Below are positions 1 to 8,429 of a DNA stretch of 56,810 nucleotides, one piece after another. The notes beneath the pieces were generated by a model, which saw only the letters and a program-made list of their open reading frames with translations, was not told where the DNA came from and searched no databases. Both the position numbers and the translations under genes were made by a program. Source of the stretch: an uncultured Collinsella sp. (lineage in GTDB: Bacteria > Actinomycetota > Coriobacteriia > Coriobacteriales > Coriobacteriaceae); the NCBI GenBank assembly GCA_958353395.1, contig CATWSG010000013.1:1-56810 (forward strand), given 5' to 3'. Each line of letters opens with the position of its first letter. Position 1 is the stretch's first letter.

Positions 1-1164
1 GGCAGCGGCATCGGCGTTGTTCGAGGCCTCGCCGTCAGACTTGCCATCGATGACGGAACCGGCATCGGCATCGGCCTGATGCTCGGCGGCCTTGGCCTTT
101 GCAGACTTCTTGCGCGTACGCTTGGGCTTCTCGGCTGCCGGCTGACCGGCGTTCTCGGCATCGGAAGCGGAGTCGACGGTTGCCTCGGCGACCTCGTTGC
201 CAGTATCCTCGAACGCGTCCTTTTTCGAACCCTTGACCTTGGACGAGCGCTTAGCGGCCGTGCGACGGCTACGACCGGGGCGAACATCGGCGGGCTCGCC
301 CTCTGCGAGTGCTCCGGCTTCGATGGCAGCGGCTCCCTGGGCAGGAGCATCGGCGACGGGCGCAGGCGCGGCGGTCATCGAAGCGTCCTGAGCTGCGGCT
401 GCTGCAGCGGCGGCGGCAGCCTTCTCGGCCTCGACGAAGGCCTTGGGCTTGCGGCCGCGACGGTGCGGGCGAAGAGCGGGATCGACGACGGGAACCTCGT
501 TGGCCTCGGCGGGTGTTGCAGACTCAGAGGGCTGCGCACCCTCCCCGAGCGCAGAACGAGACGGAGCTTCACCGGACTCTTGAGCCGCCTGCTCAGCATC
601 CTGCTGAGACTTGGCCGCACGACGACGCGTGCGCGGAGCCGGCTTATCGGTCGGCTGCCCCGCGACAGGGGCCTCGGTGGCCGCAGGCGCTTCGGAGACG
701 ACCGGCGCTGCAAGCTCGGTCAGTGCCGCGGCCTCGCGCTCGGCGGCACGGCGACGGGCGCGCACAACCTGAGCCTCGCTGATTTGCGCCAGCGCACGGG
801 CCTGTGCAACCTCATCGGAAATCGGCGCGGAGGAATCGGCAACGGTGCGCTTGGCCCGCGTCGCGCGCGTGGCGCGACGTTTGGGCTTGTCGGCCTCCTC
901 GCCGTCAGCGGCGGGCTTAGGCGCACGACGCGTGCGCTTGGGCTTTACGGGCGCGGCATCCTCTTCGGCGGCAGGGGCAACTCCCTCGCCAGCGGCAGGC
1001 GCGACCTTCTCAGCCGATGCGGGCGCAGGCGTCGAAGCGGCCTTGGGGGCCTCAGGATCCGAGGCCTGCACCGGCGCGGGCATCGCGACCTGGTCCGACG
1101 CAACCGGTGCAGCGGGAGCGGTTTGCGCCATCGTTATTTCGTTTTCTTGCTGTTGATCAGACAC
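1..1164 (-). CDS. Partial: long Ala/Pro/Lys/Arg-rich disordered N-terminal region, possibly of transcription termination factor Rho
   Basis: The minus strand stays open from 1164 to the window edge (388 codons) with no stop, so the gene's 3' part lies outside. The chosen start is GTG at 1164 (MSDQQQENE...); an in-frame ATG lies at 1131. Neither has a strong ribosome site. The translation is low-complexity: alternating Ala/Pro/Glu stretches and short basic clusters of the KPKRTRR type, with one poly-Ala run near FVEAEKAAAA. No folded domain is reached. Actinobacterial Rho proteins often carry long basic disordered insertions near the N-terminus, which makes Rho the leading guess. A ribonuclease E/G-like protein or another RNA-binding protein is also possible. 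The opposite-strand open frame over this stretch is a shadow. Confidence 0.55.
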   Translation of the reverse strand, partial: MSDQQQENEITMAQTAPAAPVASDQVAMPAPVQASDPEAPKAASTPAPASAEKVAPAAGEGVAPAAEEDAAPVKPKRTRRAPKPAADGEEADKPKRRATRATRAKRTVADSSAPISDEVAQARALAQISEAQVVRARRRAAEREAAALTELAAPVVSEAPAATEAPVAGQPTDKPAPRTRRRAAKSQQDAEQAAQESGEAPSRSALGEGAQPSESATPAEANEVPVVDPALRPHRRGRKPKAFVEAEKAAAAAAAAAAQDASMTAAPAPVADAPAQGAAAIEAGALAEGEPADVRPGRSRRTAAKRSSKVKGSKKDAFEDTGNEVAEATVDSASDAENAGQPAAEKPKRTRKKSAKAKAAEHQADADAGSVIDGKSDGEASNNADAAA

Positions 1165-1337
1165 AGTGTTTGCTCAACTTTCTTTTCAAGCCCTGTGATC
1201 ACATGCTCCCTGCATATACCTTCAGGGCGGCTAAACAGTCTAGCTCCGTACAAAAACGACGGACATCATTGATCTGTATCGAGATGATTGCGTCATATAC
1301 GCAGCGTTAGTGTAACACAACCGCCGCCACCTGCAAC

Positions 1338-1370
1338 TTAGTCATTGGGAACGTTCTTAAACGACTAGTC
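1338..1370. repeat. Dispersed repeat, family B fragment (TAGTCATTGGG type)
   Basis: The stretch reads TAGTCATTGGGAACG, then a T/A-rich spacer and ACGACTAGTC. It closely matches 20980-21030, where the same unit occurs twice in tandem. It lies 174 nt upstream of the start of the partial gene. The function is unknown. Confidence 0.6.
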
Positions 1371-1636
1371 AAAAGGGATACTCTTCCCCTAAGGCGCCTT
1401 GAAATGAAGCGACTAGGGAGCAAATCCGTGGCGTCGGGATTCGCCGTGCCACGAAACGCGCCTATCTACTACGCTTGCCCCCGGACCCCTGACCATACCC
1501 TTGTCTAATCAAAAACAGCGAGTTCGCTACCTGCGGTTTTAATATCGAACTTTACGGCACGGTTCGGGGTATGCGACAAAACGTAGGAGATGGGCACGAT
1601 TCGCGGCGGACGGGTCCGCGCCACCCCTCCGCGAGA

Positions 1637-1678
1637 CAAAAATGATCCATTTTCCTCCGTCCCCAAGGAACAATTTTC
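1637..1678. repeat. Dispersed palindromic repeat, family C (degenerate copy)
   Basis: It carries AAAATGATCC, TTTTCCTCCGTCCCCAA and a decayed right arm. The best copy is at 56715-56751 (12-bp perfect arms) and a third is at 9606-9644. The pairing here is poor, so this is probably a decaying copy. Confidence 0.55.
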
Positions 1679-1875
1679 AAAACTACGCCGGATTACGGGG
1701 CCAGAATGCTGCAAGCCAACCATACCCTGCATTTTCAAGAAACAATAAGCCATCTACCTGCGGGTTTAATTTTGCTATTGGCACCATGGTCGCCAGTTGG
1801 CGATTCAGCCCCGTAAACCGGTATAGTTGCGATTTGGTAGCATTTCCCAGCAAACCAAACAGTCTAACCAAACGC

Positions 1876-1908
1876 AAAAAGCCCGACCTCCGTGGGAGAT
1901 CGGGCTTT
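1876..1908 (-). terminator. Rho-independent terminator of argS
   Basis: On the minus strand AAAGCCCGA pairs with TCGGGCTTT around a short loop and is followed by a T run. It begins 45 nt after the argS stop codon. Confidence 0.85.
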
Positions 1909-1953
1909 CAAGGCTCAGTTAAACCAAACCTGCGCGGTCAAATGACCCGCAGA

Positions 1954-3807
1954 TTACATCTGCTCGGGAGCGGAGACACCAACAAGGGTGAGCACCAGGG
2001 CGAGCGTCACGCGGACGGCATCGCAGGCGGCCAGACGGGCGCGCGAGAGCTCGGGGTCGACGGGACGGCCCTCGCTCGGCAGAACCTGGCAGGCGGCGTA
2101 GAAGCTGTGGAAGTCGCCGGCGAGCTCCTCGGCAAAGTGCGTCAGACGGAACGGGGCGCGGTCGCGAGCGCAGCTGGCGATGAGGTCGGTGAGCTCGTTG
2201 AGCTTACGCGAAAGGGCGAGCTCGGTCGGGTCGGTCAGCAGCGAGTAATCGACATTCTCACCGATGGCCTTGGCGGCGACGGCCTTCATGCCCATCTCAT
2301 CAGCCTGCTCGGGCGTAACGTCAGCGGCACGGCGCAGAATGGAGCACACGCGAGCGTGAGCGTACTGCACGTAGTACACCGGGTTGGAGTTGTCGCGTTT
2401 CTTAACGGCCTCGATGTCGAAGTCGACCATCTGGTTGGAGCTCTTGGAGATGAGCGTGTAGCGAGCGGCGTCGGAACCGACCTCGTCGACGAGCTCCTGC
2501 AGGGTCACCATGGTGCCCTTGCGCTTGGACATACGGACGGGCTTGCCGTTACGCAGCAGGTTGACGAGCTGGCCCAGCAGAACCTCGAACTTGCCGGGGT
2601 AACCCAAGGCATCGCAGACGCAGCGGACGCGCTCGATGTAGCCGTGGTGGTCGGCGCCCCAGATGTCGATGACGTGGTCAACGCGCTGGAACTTATCCCA
2701 GTGATAGGCAACGTCGGAGGCGAAATAGGTGTACTCGCCGTCGGACTTGATCAGGACGCGGTCCTTGTCGTCGCCCAGATCGGTGGAACGGAACCACAGG
2801 GCGCCGTCCTTAGTGTAGAGGTAGCCCATCTTGTCGAGCTTCTCGAAAGCGCGGTCGACGGCGGAGGTGCCGGCGGTCTCGCCCTCGGTGTCCTTCACAT
2901 ACAGCGAGCGCTCGGAGAACCAGCGGTCGAAGTCGCAATTGACGGCGTGGCAGAGGTCGCGCATGTTGTCGACCATCTTCACATAGCCGCGCTCACGGAA
3001 GCTCTCCATGCGCTCCTGCGGATCGGCCTCGACCCACTTGTCGCCGTCGGTGCGCCAGAACTCGGCGGCCTCGTCGATGATGTAATCGCCGCCGTAAGAG
3101 TCCTTGCCCAGAGTCTCGGCAAAGTTGTCCTGGTACGGATGGGTCTCGGGATGCTCGTCGTTCTCATCGGCAACGAAGGCGTCGCGGTCAGCGATCAGCA
3201 GCTTGTGAGCCTCGTCGATATCCACGCCCTGCTTGGCGATGATGTCGGCAAGCTGCATATAGCGCGTGCTGATGGAGTTGCCGAAGGTGTTCATCTGAGA
3301 GCCGTGGTCATTGATGTAGAACTCACGCTGGATGTCGTAACCGGCGTGATCCATAACGCGGCAGAGGGAGTCACCCAGAGCGGCCCAGCGGCCATGGCCG
3401 ATGTGCATGGGGCCGACGGGGTTGGCGGAGACGAACTCGACCTGGGTCTTCAAGCCGCCACCGACGTTGGACTTAGCGAAGTCCATGCCCTTCTCGCGGG
3501 CCTCGCCAAAGATGGCATTCTTGACAGCGACGGAAAGGTAGAAGTTTATGAAGCCAGGGCCGGCGATCTCGACCTTCTCGATCGCGGGGTCCTCGGGCAT
3601 ATGGGCAACGACGGCCTCGGCGATCTTGCGCGGGGCACAGTGAGCCAGCTTGGCGGACTTCAGGGCCATGGTGGAGGTCCACTCGCCATGAGAAGTGTCA
3701 GCCGGTCGCTCGATGGCGCAATCGTCAAGTTCAAATGCGGAAAGGTCGCCGGCCTCCTGGGCCGCAGCAAGCGCAGCGCGTACCAGCTCTTCAATCTTCT
3801 CGGGCAT
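1954..3807 (-). CDS. argS: Arginyl-tRNA synthetase
   Basis: Class I aminoacyl-tRNA synthetase that charges tRNA-Arg with arginine in the cytoplasm. The 617-residue product begins MPEKIEELVR. I chose this start because AAGGAGG lies just upstream; the longer open frame has no such site. An N-terminal additional domain covers roughly residues 1-110. The HIGH signature is HIGH at 135-138 in the context ANPVGPMHIGHG. The KMSKS-like loop is MSKRKGT. The C-terminal anticodon-binding domain is present and ends ...LTLVGVSAPEQM, as is typical of ArgRS. The length matches the family. The gene stands alone with its own terminator and is divergent from carD across a 342-bp region with possible shared regulation. 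Confidence 0.97.
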   Translation of the reverse strand: MPEKIEELVRAALAAAQEAGDLSAFELDDCAIERPADTSHGEWTSTMALKSAKLAHCAPRKIAEAVVAHMPEDPAIEKVEIAGPGFINFYLSVAVKNAIFGEAREKGMDFAKSNVGGGLKTQVEFVSANPVGPMHIGHGRWAALGDSLCRVMDHAGYDIQREFYINDHGSQMNTFGNSISTRYMQLADIIAKQGVDIDEAHKLLIADRDAFVADENDEHPETHPYQDNFAETLGKDSYGGDYIIDEAAEFWRTDGDKWVEADPQERMESFRERGYVKMVDNMRDLCHAVNCDFDRWFSERSLYVKDTEGETAGTSAVDRAFEKLDKMGYLYTKDGALWFRSTDLGDDKDRVLIKSDGEYTYFASDVAYHWDKFQRVDHVIDIWGADHHGYIERVRCVCDALGYPGKFEVLLGQLVNLLRNGKPVRMSKRKGTMVTLQELVDEVGSDAARYTLISKSSNQMVDFDIEAVKKRDNSNPVYYVQYAHARVCSILRRAADVTPEQADEMGMKAVAAKAIGENVDYSLLTDPTELALSRKLNELTDLIASCARDRAPFRLTHFAEELAGDFHSFYAACQVLPSEGRPVDPELSRARLAACDAVRVTLALVLTLVGVSAPEQM

Positions 3808-4149
3808 AGGTCCTCCTTGTGTTAAAGCCCCCGAGCTCTTGGTCACTCGTAGGGCAAAAGCCAGAGTTTGTAGCACTCTATCACAAGCGGTAGCTACTGT
3901 CGCAGGGTAAAGCTAATAGATATTGCATATGCACAAAATTGACTACAGCTTGTATGGAGTCACTCAAAGATGCCAGTCTGCCTGCAAATTATGCACGCGT
4001 TGAAAATGCATAAAGGTGTGAATGAGCTGCGTCTTTTGTCGAATACTCTTACCTATCGGAGTTGTGTGCTTTTCCTGCATAAAGTGATGGTTTGCGCACG
4101 TCAGCGTGGTATTCTAGACATACGTAAATTCGTATAAGTTGGAGGTAGC
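3808..4149. promoter_or_regulatory. Divergent argS/carD regulatory region with repeated TGCATA half-sites
   Basis: This 342-bp AT-richer gap separates the divergent argS and carD genes. It contains a dyad TTATGCA-N11-TGCATAA (3989-4013), a TGCATATGCA palindrome near 3926 and another TGCATAAAG near 4078. The repetition suggests a regulator-binding region, perhaps for an arginine or stress regulator, but no factor can be named. No perfect sigma-70 promoter stands out. Confidence 0.4.
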
Positions 4150-4635
4150 ATGTTCTCAATCGGTCAACACGTCATTCATCCGGGCCAGGGAGTCTGCACC
4201 GTCGTCGGTTTTAGGGACGATACGCCGCAGCCCATGCTGCTGCTCGAGACCAAGCAGGGACATGCGCAGACGATCCTCATGTACCCCGTGGCGCAGGCCG
4301 ACCGTTTGCACGCCGCCATCTCGCAGCAAGATGCCGAGCACCTGCTGAGCCACTATGACGAGCTGGAGTGCGACACCTTTACCGAGCGCAACAGCTCGCT
4401 TGAGGAGACGCACTTTAAGCAGCAGCTCAAGCTGGGCGCGCCCGAGACGGTCCGCGTGGCAAAGACCATGATGTACCGCATTCGCCAGGCCGAGGAAGCT
4501 GATAAAAAGCCCAGCTCCTACTACATGCGCGTACTCAAGGAAGCCAAGCGCCGCTCCATCGAGGAGTTCGCTGTGGCCTTGGGCGTCACCGAGGAGGCCG
4601 CCGAAGCCCGCCTAGCCCAAGCCGCCCTCAACTAA
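4150..4635 (+). CDS. carD: CarD-family transcriptional regulator
   Basis: CarD binds the RNA polymerase beta subunit and stabilises open promoter complexes, especially at rRNA promoters in actinobacteria. The 161-residue product has the N-terminal RNA-polymerase-interacting domain at about 1-60 (MFSIGQHVIHPGQGVCTVVG...), which resembles the RID of Mfd. A helical C-terminal region (about 70-161) contains KKPSSYYMRVLKEAKRR, consistent with the DNA-contacting domain. The length is close to mycobacterial CarD. GGAGG sits just before the ATG. The gene appears monocistronic, with a palindromic terminator-like repeat 13 nt after the stop. Confidence 0.9.
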   Translation: MFSIGQHVIHPGQGVCTVVGFRDDTPQPMLLLETKQGHAQTILMYPVAQADRLHAAISQQDAEHLLSHYDELECDTFTERNSSLEETHFKQQLKLGAPETVRVAKTMMYRIRQAEEADKKPSSYYMRVLKEAKRRSIEEFAVALGVTEEAAEARLAQAALN

Positions 4636-4647
4636 CCCAACCGCGCC

Positions 4648-4688
4648 AAAACCACCACAAAGGGGACAGGCACCTTTGTGGTGGTTTT
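4648..4688. repeat. Dispersed palindromic repeat, family A; likely terminator of carD
   Basis: The arms ACCACCACAAAGG and CCTTTGTGGTGGT flank the loop GGACAGGCA, with AAAA on the left and TTTT on the right, so it could terminate on both strands. It starts 13 nt after the carD stop. Other copies are at 5358, 16173, 16577, 18155, 19114 and 33493. Confidence 0.85.
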
Positions 4689-4742
4689 CTTGTTCTAGTA
4701 GTATTCATTCTTATCGATACCCACGAGCACAAGGAGTCTCCT

Positions 4743-5342
4743 ATGGCAGAGCCGCTTACCGCCGGAATCACCCGCGACCGCGCGTTCGAACTGCTCAACG
4801 AGCACAACAAGGACCCGTTCCATATCACCCATGGCGAGACGGTCGAGGGCACTATGCGCTACTTTGCGCGCGAGTTCGACCCCGAGAACGAGGAGTTTTG
4901 GGGCATCGTCGGTCTGCTGCACGACCTGGATTGGGAGGAGCATGAGGACGACCCCATGAACCACACCATCTATGCTGCCGAGATTCTTAAGGGCGAAGGT
5001 GCGTCTCCAGAGCTCATTCGCGCCATCCAGACGCACACGTCCGACTTCAACACCTCGCTGCCCAAGCCCGAGCTGCAGATGGAAAAGATCCTGTTTGCCT
5101 GCGATGAGCTCACCGGCCTGATCGGCGCTGCAGTCATCATGCGCCCGAGCAAGAGCGTTATGGACTTTACGACCAAGTCGCTCAAGAAGAAGTTCAAGGA
5201 CAAGCGCTTTGCCGCCGGCTGCTCGCGCGACGTGATTTCGCAGGGCGCCGAGATGTTGGGCTGGGAGCTCCCCGAGCTCTTTGACCGCACCATCGCGGCC
5301 ATGCAGTCCTTCGCCCCCGACCGCGATACCTTCCAGGCCTAA
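4743..5342 (+). CDS. HD-domain metal-dependent phosphohydrolase family protein
   Basis: The 199-residue product carries an HD-superfamily signature: HITHGETV at 27-34, then the metal-binding pair GLLHDLDWE (H60, D61), and a later His in QTHTSDF. HD proteins hydrolyse phosphomonoesters or phosphodiesters of nucleotides, but nothing here fixes the substrate. C-terminal helices contain a basic stretch (KSLKKKFKDKRF). The ATG follows AGGAG. The gene is bracketed by two nearly identical family A repeats (4648 and 5358), so it is probably its own transcription unit. It resembles the small HDIG proteins often annotated as hydrolases, and the exact function is unknown. Confidence 0.8.
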   Translation: MAEPLTAGITRDRAFELLNEHNKDPFHITHGETVEGTMRYFAREFDPENEEFWGIVGLLHDLDWEEHEDDPMNHTIYAAEILKGEGASPELIRAIQTHTSDFNTSLPKPELQMEKILFACDELTGLIGAAVIMRPSKSVMDFTTKSLKKKFKDKRFAAGCSRDVISQGAEMLGWELPELFDRTIAAMQSFAPDRDTFQA

Positions 5343-5357
5343 CTGCCCACGCCACCT

Positions 5358-5399
5358 AAAACCACCACAAAGGGGACAGGCACCTTTGTGGTGGTTTTT
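5358..5399. repeat. Dispersed palindromic repeat, family A; bidirectional terminator between convergent genes
   Basis: It is identical in its core to the copy at 4648. It lies 16 nt after the HD-protein stop and 13 nt beyond the proA stop on the other strand, with A and T runs on the two sides. Confidence 0.88.
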
Positions 5400-5411
5400 C
5401 TTGCACGGGCG

Positions 5412-6698
5412 TTAGGGGCGGACCTGGCCGGTGCCGCGGAGCTTGTATTTGTAGGTGGTGAGGGCCTCGGCGGCGAAGGGGCCGCGGGCGTGGAGCTTTT
5501 GGGTCGAGATGCCGATCTCGGCGCCCAGGCCAAACTCGCCGCCGTCAGTGAAGCGCGTGCTGGCGTTGGCGTACACGGCCGAGGCATCGACCGCATCCAG
5601 GAAGCGCTCGCAAGCGTCCGTGTCCTCGGCAACGATGGCCTCGGAGTGCATCGTGCCGTAGCGATTGATGTGTGCGATGGCCTGGTCCTCGTTTGCCACG
5701 ACCTTCACGCTCATCTCGAGCGCCAGGTACTCGCGACCCCAGTCCTCCTCAGTCGCGGCGACGTAGTCATCGCCCTCCACAAAGCCGGCGTCGGCGCACG
5801 CGGCGCACGTGGCCTCGTCGCCGTGAATGAGCACGCCGCGATCGTGCAGCACGGCAACGACCGCAGGCAAAAACGCATCGGCCACAGCATGGTCGACCAG
5901 CAGCGACTCGGCGGCATTGCACACGCCTACGCGCTGGGTCTTGGCATTAACGATAATGTTGAGCGCCTTATCAAAGTCGGCGGATTCATGCACGTAGATG
6001 TGGCAGTTGCCCGTGCCCGTCTCAATCACCGGCACAAGCGACTCGCGCACGCAGCGCTGGATCAGGCCTGCACCGCCGCGCGGAATGAGTACGTCGACAA
6101 TGCCGCGGAGCTTCATGAGCTCGCCAGTGGCCTCGCGGTCGGTGGACTCGATCATCGACACGGCCTCGCGCGGGAAGCCCTTGGCCTCGAGCGCATCGGC
6201 CAGCAGCTCAGAAATCATGGCACACGAGTGATAGGCCAGCGAGCCGCCGCGCAGAATGCAGGCGTTGCCGGTACGGATGCAGATGCCTGCGGCGTCGGCC
6301 GTCACGTTGGGGCGCGCCTCGTAGACCATAGCGACCAGGCCCAGCGGCACACTCACACGGGTCAGGTCCACGCCACTTGCAAGCACGCGGTGGTCGAGCA
6401 CGCGGCCCACGGGATCGGGCAGCTCGGCGAGCTTTTCCAGGCCGGCGGCCATGCCCTCGACGCGCTCGGGCGTCAGCAGCAGGCGATCGAGCAGTCCGGC
6501 CGAGGTGCCCGCATCGCGCGCGGCGGACATATCGAGCTCGTTGGCGGCGACGATGGAGTCGACACCGTTGCGCAGTGCTGCGGCCATGGCGCGCACGGCC
6601 TCCTGGCGCTGCTCATCGCTCGCCGTGGCAAGCGAGGCCGACGCTGCCTTGGCGGCAACGGCAAGATCGTGGACATACGTGGCTATATCGACCGACAT
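5412..6698 (-). CDS. proA: Glutamate-5-semialdehyde dehydrogenase (gamma-glutamyl phosphate reductase)
   Basis: This enzyme catalyses the second step of proline synthesis: NADPH-dependent reduction of glutamyl-5-phosphate to the semialdehyde. The 428-residue product has typical ProA sequence throughout: VPLGLVAMVYEARPNVTADA, GGSLAYHSC, and the catalytic Cys region VGVCNAAESLLVD. The C-terminus has FTDGGEFGLGAEIGISTQKLHARGP. The length is normal. AGGAG precedes the ATG at a somewhat long distance. proB lies 1.7 kb away on the same strand, separated by a peptidase gene on the opposite strand, so the two biosynthetic genes are not directly co-transcribed. Confidence 0.96.
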   Translation of the reverse strand: MSVDIATYVHDLAVAAKAASASLATASDEQRQEAVRAMAAALRNGVDSIVAANELDMSAARDAGTSAGLLDRLLLTPERVEGMAAGLEKLAELPDPVGRVLDHRVLASGVDLTRVSVPLGLVAMVYEARPNVTADAAGICIRTGNACILRGGSLAYHSCAMISELLADALEAKGFPREAVSMIESTDREATGELMKLRGIVDVLIPRGGAGLIQRCVRESLVPVIETGTGNCHIYVHESADFDKALNIIVNAKTQRVGVCNAAESLLVDHAVADAFLPAVVAVLHDRGVLIHGDEATCAACADAGFVEGDDYVAATEEDWGREYLALEMSVKVVANEDQAIAHINRYGTMHSEAIVAEDTDACERFLDAVDASAVYANASTRFTDGGEFGLGAEIGISTQKLHARGPFAAEALTTYKYKLRGTGQVRP

Positions 6699-6810
6699 GG
6701 GCGGCCCTTTCTCCTAGAAGTTTGCAACCATGGTAGCCGATTTGCGCATGGCCTCGCCCGCGGCGGTAGAATTGGTCAACCCGAAACACCGCAACGAACG
6801 GAAGACTCAC

Positions 6811-8229
6811 ATGGCCCTCATCACTTCGTACCACGTCCCCGGCCTTTACGTCGAGGACCACAGCATCGACGTCCCCCTTGACTGGCGCGGCCTGGAGCCG
6901 ATGCTCCTGGCCGTCGGCAGTACCATGCGCCGCGGCGCTATGCCGGCACCCATCGCCGGCGCGCCCGAGAGCATCAAGCTCTTCTACCGCGTGGTTTGCG
7001 CGCCCGACCGCATCAACGACGATCTGCCGCTGCTCCTGTTTTTGCAGGGCGGCCCCGGCGGCGAGAGCCCACGTCCGCTGTCGCCCACAAGCGACGGCTG
7101 GATCGAGGAGGCCGTCAAGCACTTCCGCGTGGTCCTTCCCGACCAGCGCGGCACCGGACGCAGTAGCTGCGTGGACGGACGCACGATCAAGGCACTGGGT
7201 GATCGCGCAACGGCCGCCGGCGCCGATACAGCACGCTCGCAGGCGGACTTCCTCAAGCGCCACCTCGCCAGCTCCATCGTGCGCGATTTTGAGTACCTGC
7301 GCCTAGTGGGCTTTGGCGGCAAGCCGTGGGTCACGCTCGGCCAAAGCTACGGCGGTTTTTTGACGTTGAGCTATCTGTCGCTCTTCCCCGAAGGCGTGGC
7401 GGCAAGCTTTACCTGCGGCGGCATCCCCCACGTGCCGGCGAGCGCCAGCGAGGTCTACGAGCACACCTTCCCGCGCATGGCCGCCAAGACGCAGCAGTAT
7501 TATGACCGCTATCCCGCTGACGTCGAGCGCGTGGCAGCCCTGGCCGATGCGCTCGAGGCTCAGAAGCCCGTGCTGCCTGACGGCTCGCCGATGACGGTCG
7601 AGCGCCTACAGCTCATGGGCAGCGACTTTGGCATGAAGCCGAGCTTTGAGCGCATGCATTGGATTATCGATCACGCGTTTGTTACTGGCGACGGTACGCT
7701 TAGCTGCGGCTCCTCGGTATCCGACAGCTTTTTGATGCGCGCCTTCGAGCGCACCAACACGCGTACAAACCCGCTGTACTGGACGCTGCAGGAGTTTATC
7801 TACGCCGACGGCGACACCATGCCCATTCGCTGGGCCGCAGCAGAGGAGAAGGCCCATCGTGCCGAGTTCGACACACTCGCGCGCCCGCTCATGTTTACCG
7901 GCGAGGCCATGTTCCCGTGGATGTTTGAGCAGATGCCCGAGCTTATGCCGTTTAAGCCCGCCATGGACCTGCTGATGGAAGACACCAGCTGGGACAAGAT
8001 CTACGACCCGCAGCGCCTAGCCTGCAACGAGGTGCCACTACAGGCCGCGGTGTATTTCGACGATATGTACGTCGATTCGGGCATGCAGCTCGATACGCTC
8101 AGCCGCGTGGGCAACTCGCATGCCTGGGTGACCAACGAGTTCGAGCACGACGGCCTGCACGGCAGCGTGGTGTTCAAGCACCTCTTCGACGAAGCGTTCA
8201 ACCGCGGAGACCTGCGCCGGATCTTCTAA
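6811..8229 (+). CDS. Alpha/beta hydrolase, prolyl aminopeptidase-like (peptidase family S33)
   Basis: Prolyl aminopeptidases release N-terminal proline from peptides. The 472-residue product has the S33 hallmarks: an oxyanion-hole segment LQGGPGGESP (79-88), DQRGTGRS (111-118) and the nucleophile elbow GQSYGG with Ser179. Near the C-terminus YFDDMYVDSG and FEHDGLHG supply candidate catalytic Asp and His. A helical cap domain lies between. I chose the ATG at 6811 (MALITSYHVP) because GGAAG lies upstream and the homologous region begins there, not at the earlier in-frame ATG at 6730. No signal peptide is seen, so it is cytoplasmic. Its position between proA and proB, on the opposite strand, suggests a link with proline supply. 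Another alpha/beta hydrolase activity cannot be excluded. Confidence 0.88.
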   Translation: MALITSYHVPGLYVEDHSIDVPLDWRGLEPMLLAVGSTMRRGAMPAPIAGAPESIKLFYRVVCAPDRINDDLPLLLFLQGGPGGESPRPLSPTSDGWIEEAVKHFRVVLPDQRGTGRSSCVDGRTIKALGDRATAAGADTARSQADFLKRHLASSIVRDFEYLRLVGFGGKPWVTLGQSYGGFLTLSYLSLFPEGVAASFTCGGIPHVPASASEVYEHTFPRMAAKTQQYYDRYPADVERVAALADALEAQKPVLPDGSPMTVERLQLMGSDFGMKPSFERMHWIIDHAFVTGDGTLSCGSSVSDSFLMRAFERTNTRTNPLYWTLQEFIYADGDTMPIRWAAAEEKAHRAEFDTLARPLMFTGEAMFPWMFEQMPELMPFKPAMDLLMEDTSWDKIYDPQRLACNEVPLQAAVYFDDMYVDSGMQLDTLSRVGNSHAWVTNEFEHDGLHGSVVFKHLFDEAFNRGDLRRIF

Positions 8230-8230
8230 C

Positions 8231-8280
8231 AAAGGAGTGTCCCCACCTGCCGTCACAAAAGGAACGTCCCCAAGTACCAG
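8231..8280. repeat. Dispersed repeat, family B (GTCCCC/TGCCG type)
   Basis: It contains AAAGGAGTGTCCCC, TGCCG and AAGGAACGTCCCCAAGT. This is the same order as at 43591-43640 and 21043-21117. It begins one or two nucleotides after the hydrolase stop codon. Confidence 0.7.
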
Positions 8281-8317
8281 GTTAATGAAGTCATTGCAGA
8301 AAGAGGACGGAAAGCGA

Positions 8318-8415
8318 AAACGCCCCTAAGCGAGCAAGGTGACGTGAAAGAGGAGGGCATTGACCTTTTGGTCATGCCCGACGATTGAACGTCAGATTGC
8401 CGCTTAGGGGCGTTT
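8318..8415. terminator. Nested three-stem palindrome between convergent hydrolase and proB genes
   Basis: The outer arms AAACGCCCCTAAGCG (8318-8332) and CGCTTAGGGGCGTTT (8401-8415) pair perfectly over 15 bp. A middle stem TGACGT/ACGTCA lies at 8340-8345 and 8389-8394. An inner hairpin pairs GGGCAT and GACC with GGTC and ATGCCC around TTTT (8355-8379). It ends 14 nt beyond the proB stop, which fits a bidirectional transcription stop. Confidence 0.7.
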
Positions 8416-8429
8416 GCAGCGTCAATTGG

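Larger units (their letters stand above)
1165..1875. other. Gene-free region between the partial gene and the argS terminator
   Basis: I find no convincing gene in these 711 bases. They hold a fragment of the TAGTCATTGGG repeat (1338-1370), a degenerate copy of the AAAATGATCC palindrome (1637-1678), and a short direct repeat CTACCTGCGG followed by a T-rich stretch at about 1528 and 1755. The region is more AT-rich than its neighbours and probably carries the promoter of the upstream gene. Confidence 0.5.

Noticed and set aside
79..1272. Long open frame on the plus strand
   Set aside because: It lies opposite the low-complexity minus-strand gene. Its Gly/Arg/Leu-rich product is a shadow of GC-rich codons and has no ribosome site.
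1642..3825. 727-codon open frame on the plus strand
   Set aside because: It is antisense to argS, whose motifs are unambiguous.
4648..5399. HD-protein gene as a transposon between two direct repeats
   Set aside because: The repeats occur at many other gene ends and behave as terminators; no transposase or target duplication is seen.
5388..6881. 497-codon plus-strand frame
   Set aside because: It is antisense to proA and begins in a family A repeat.
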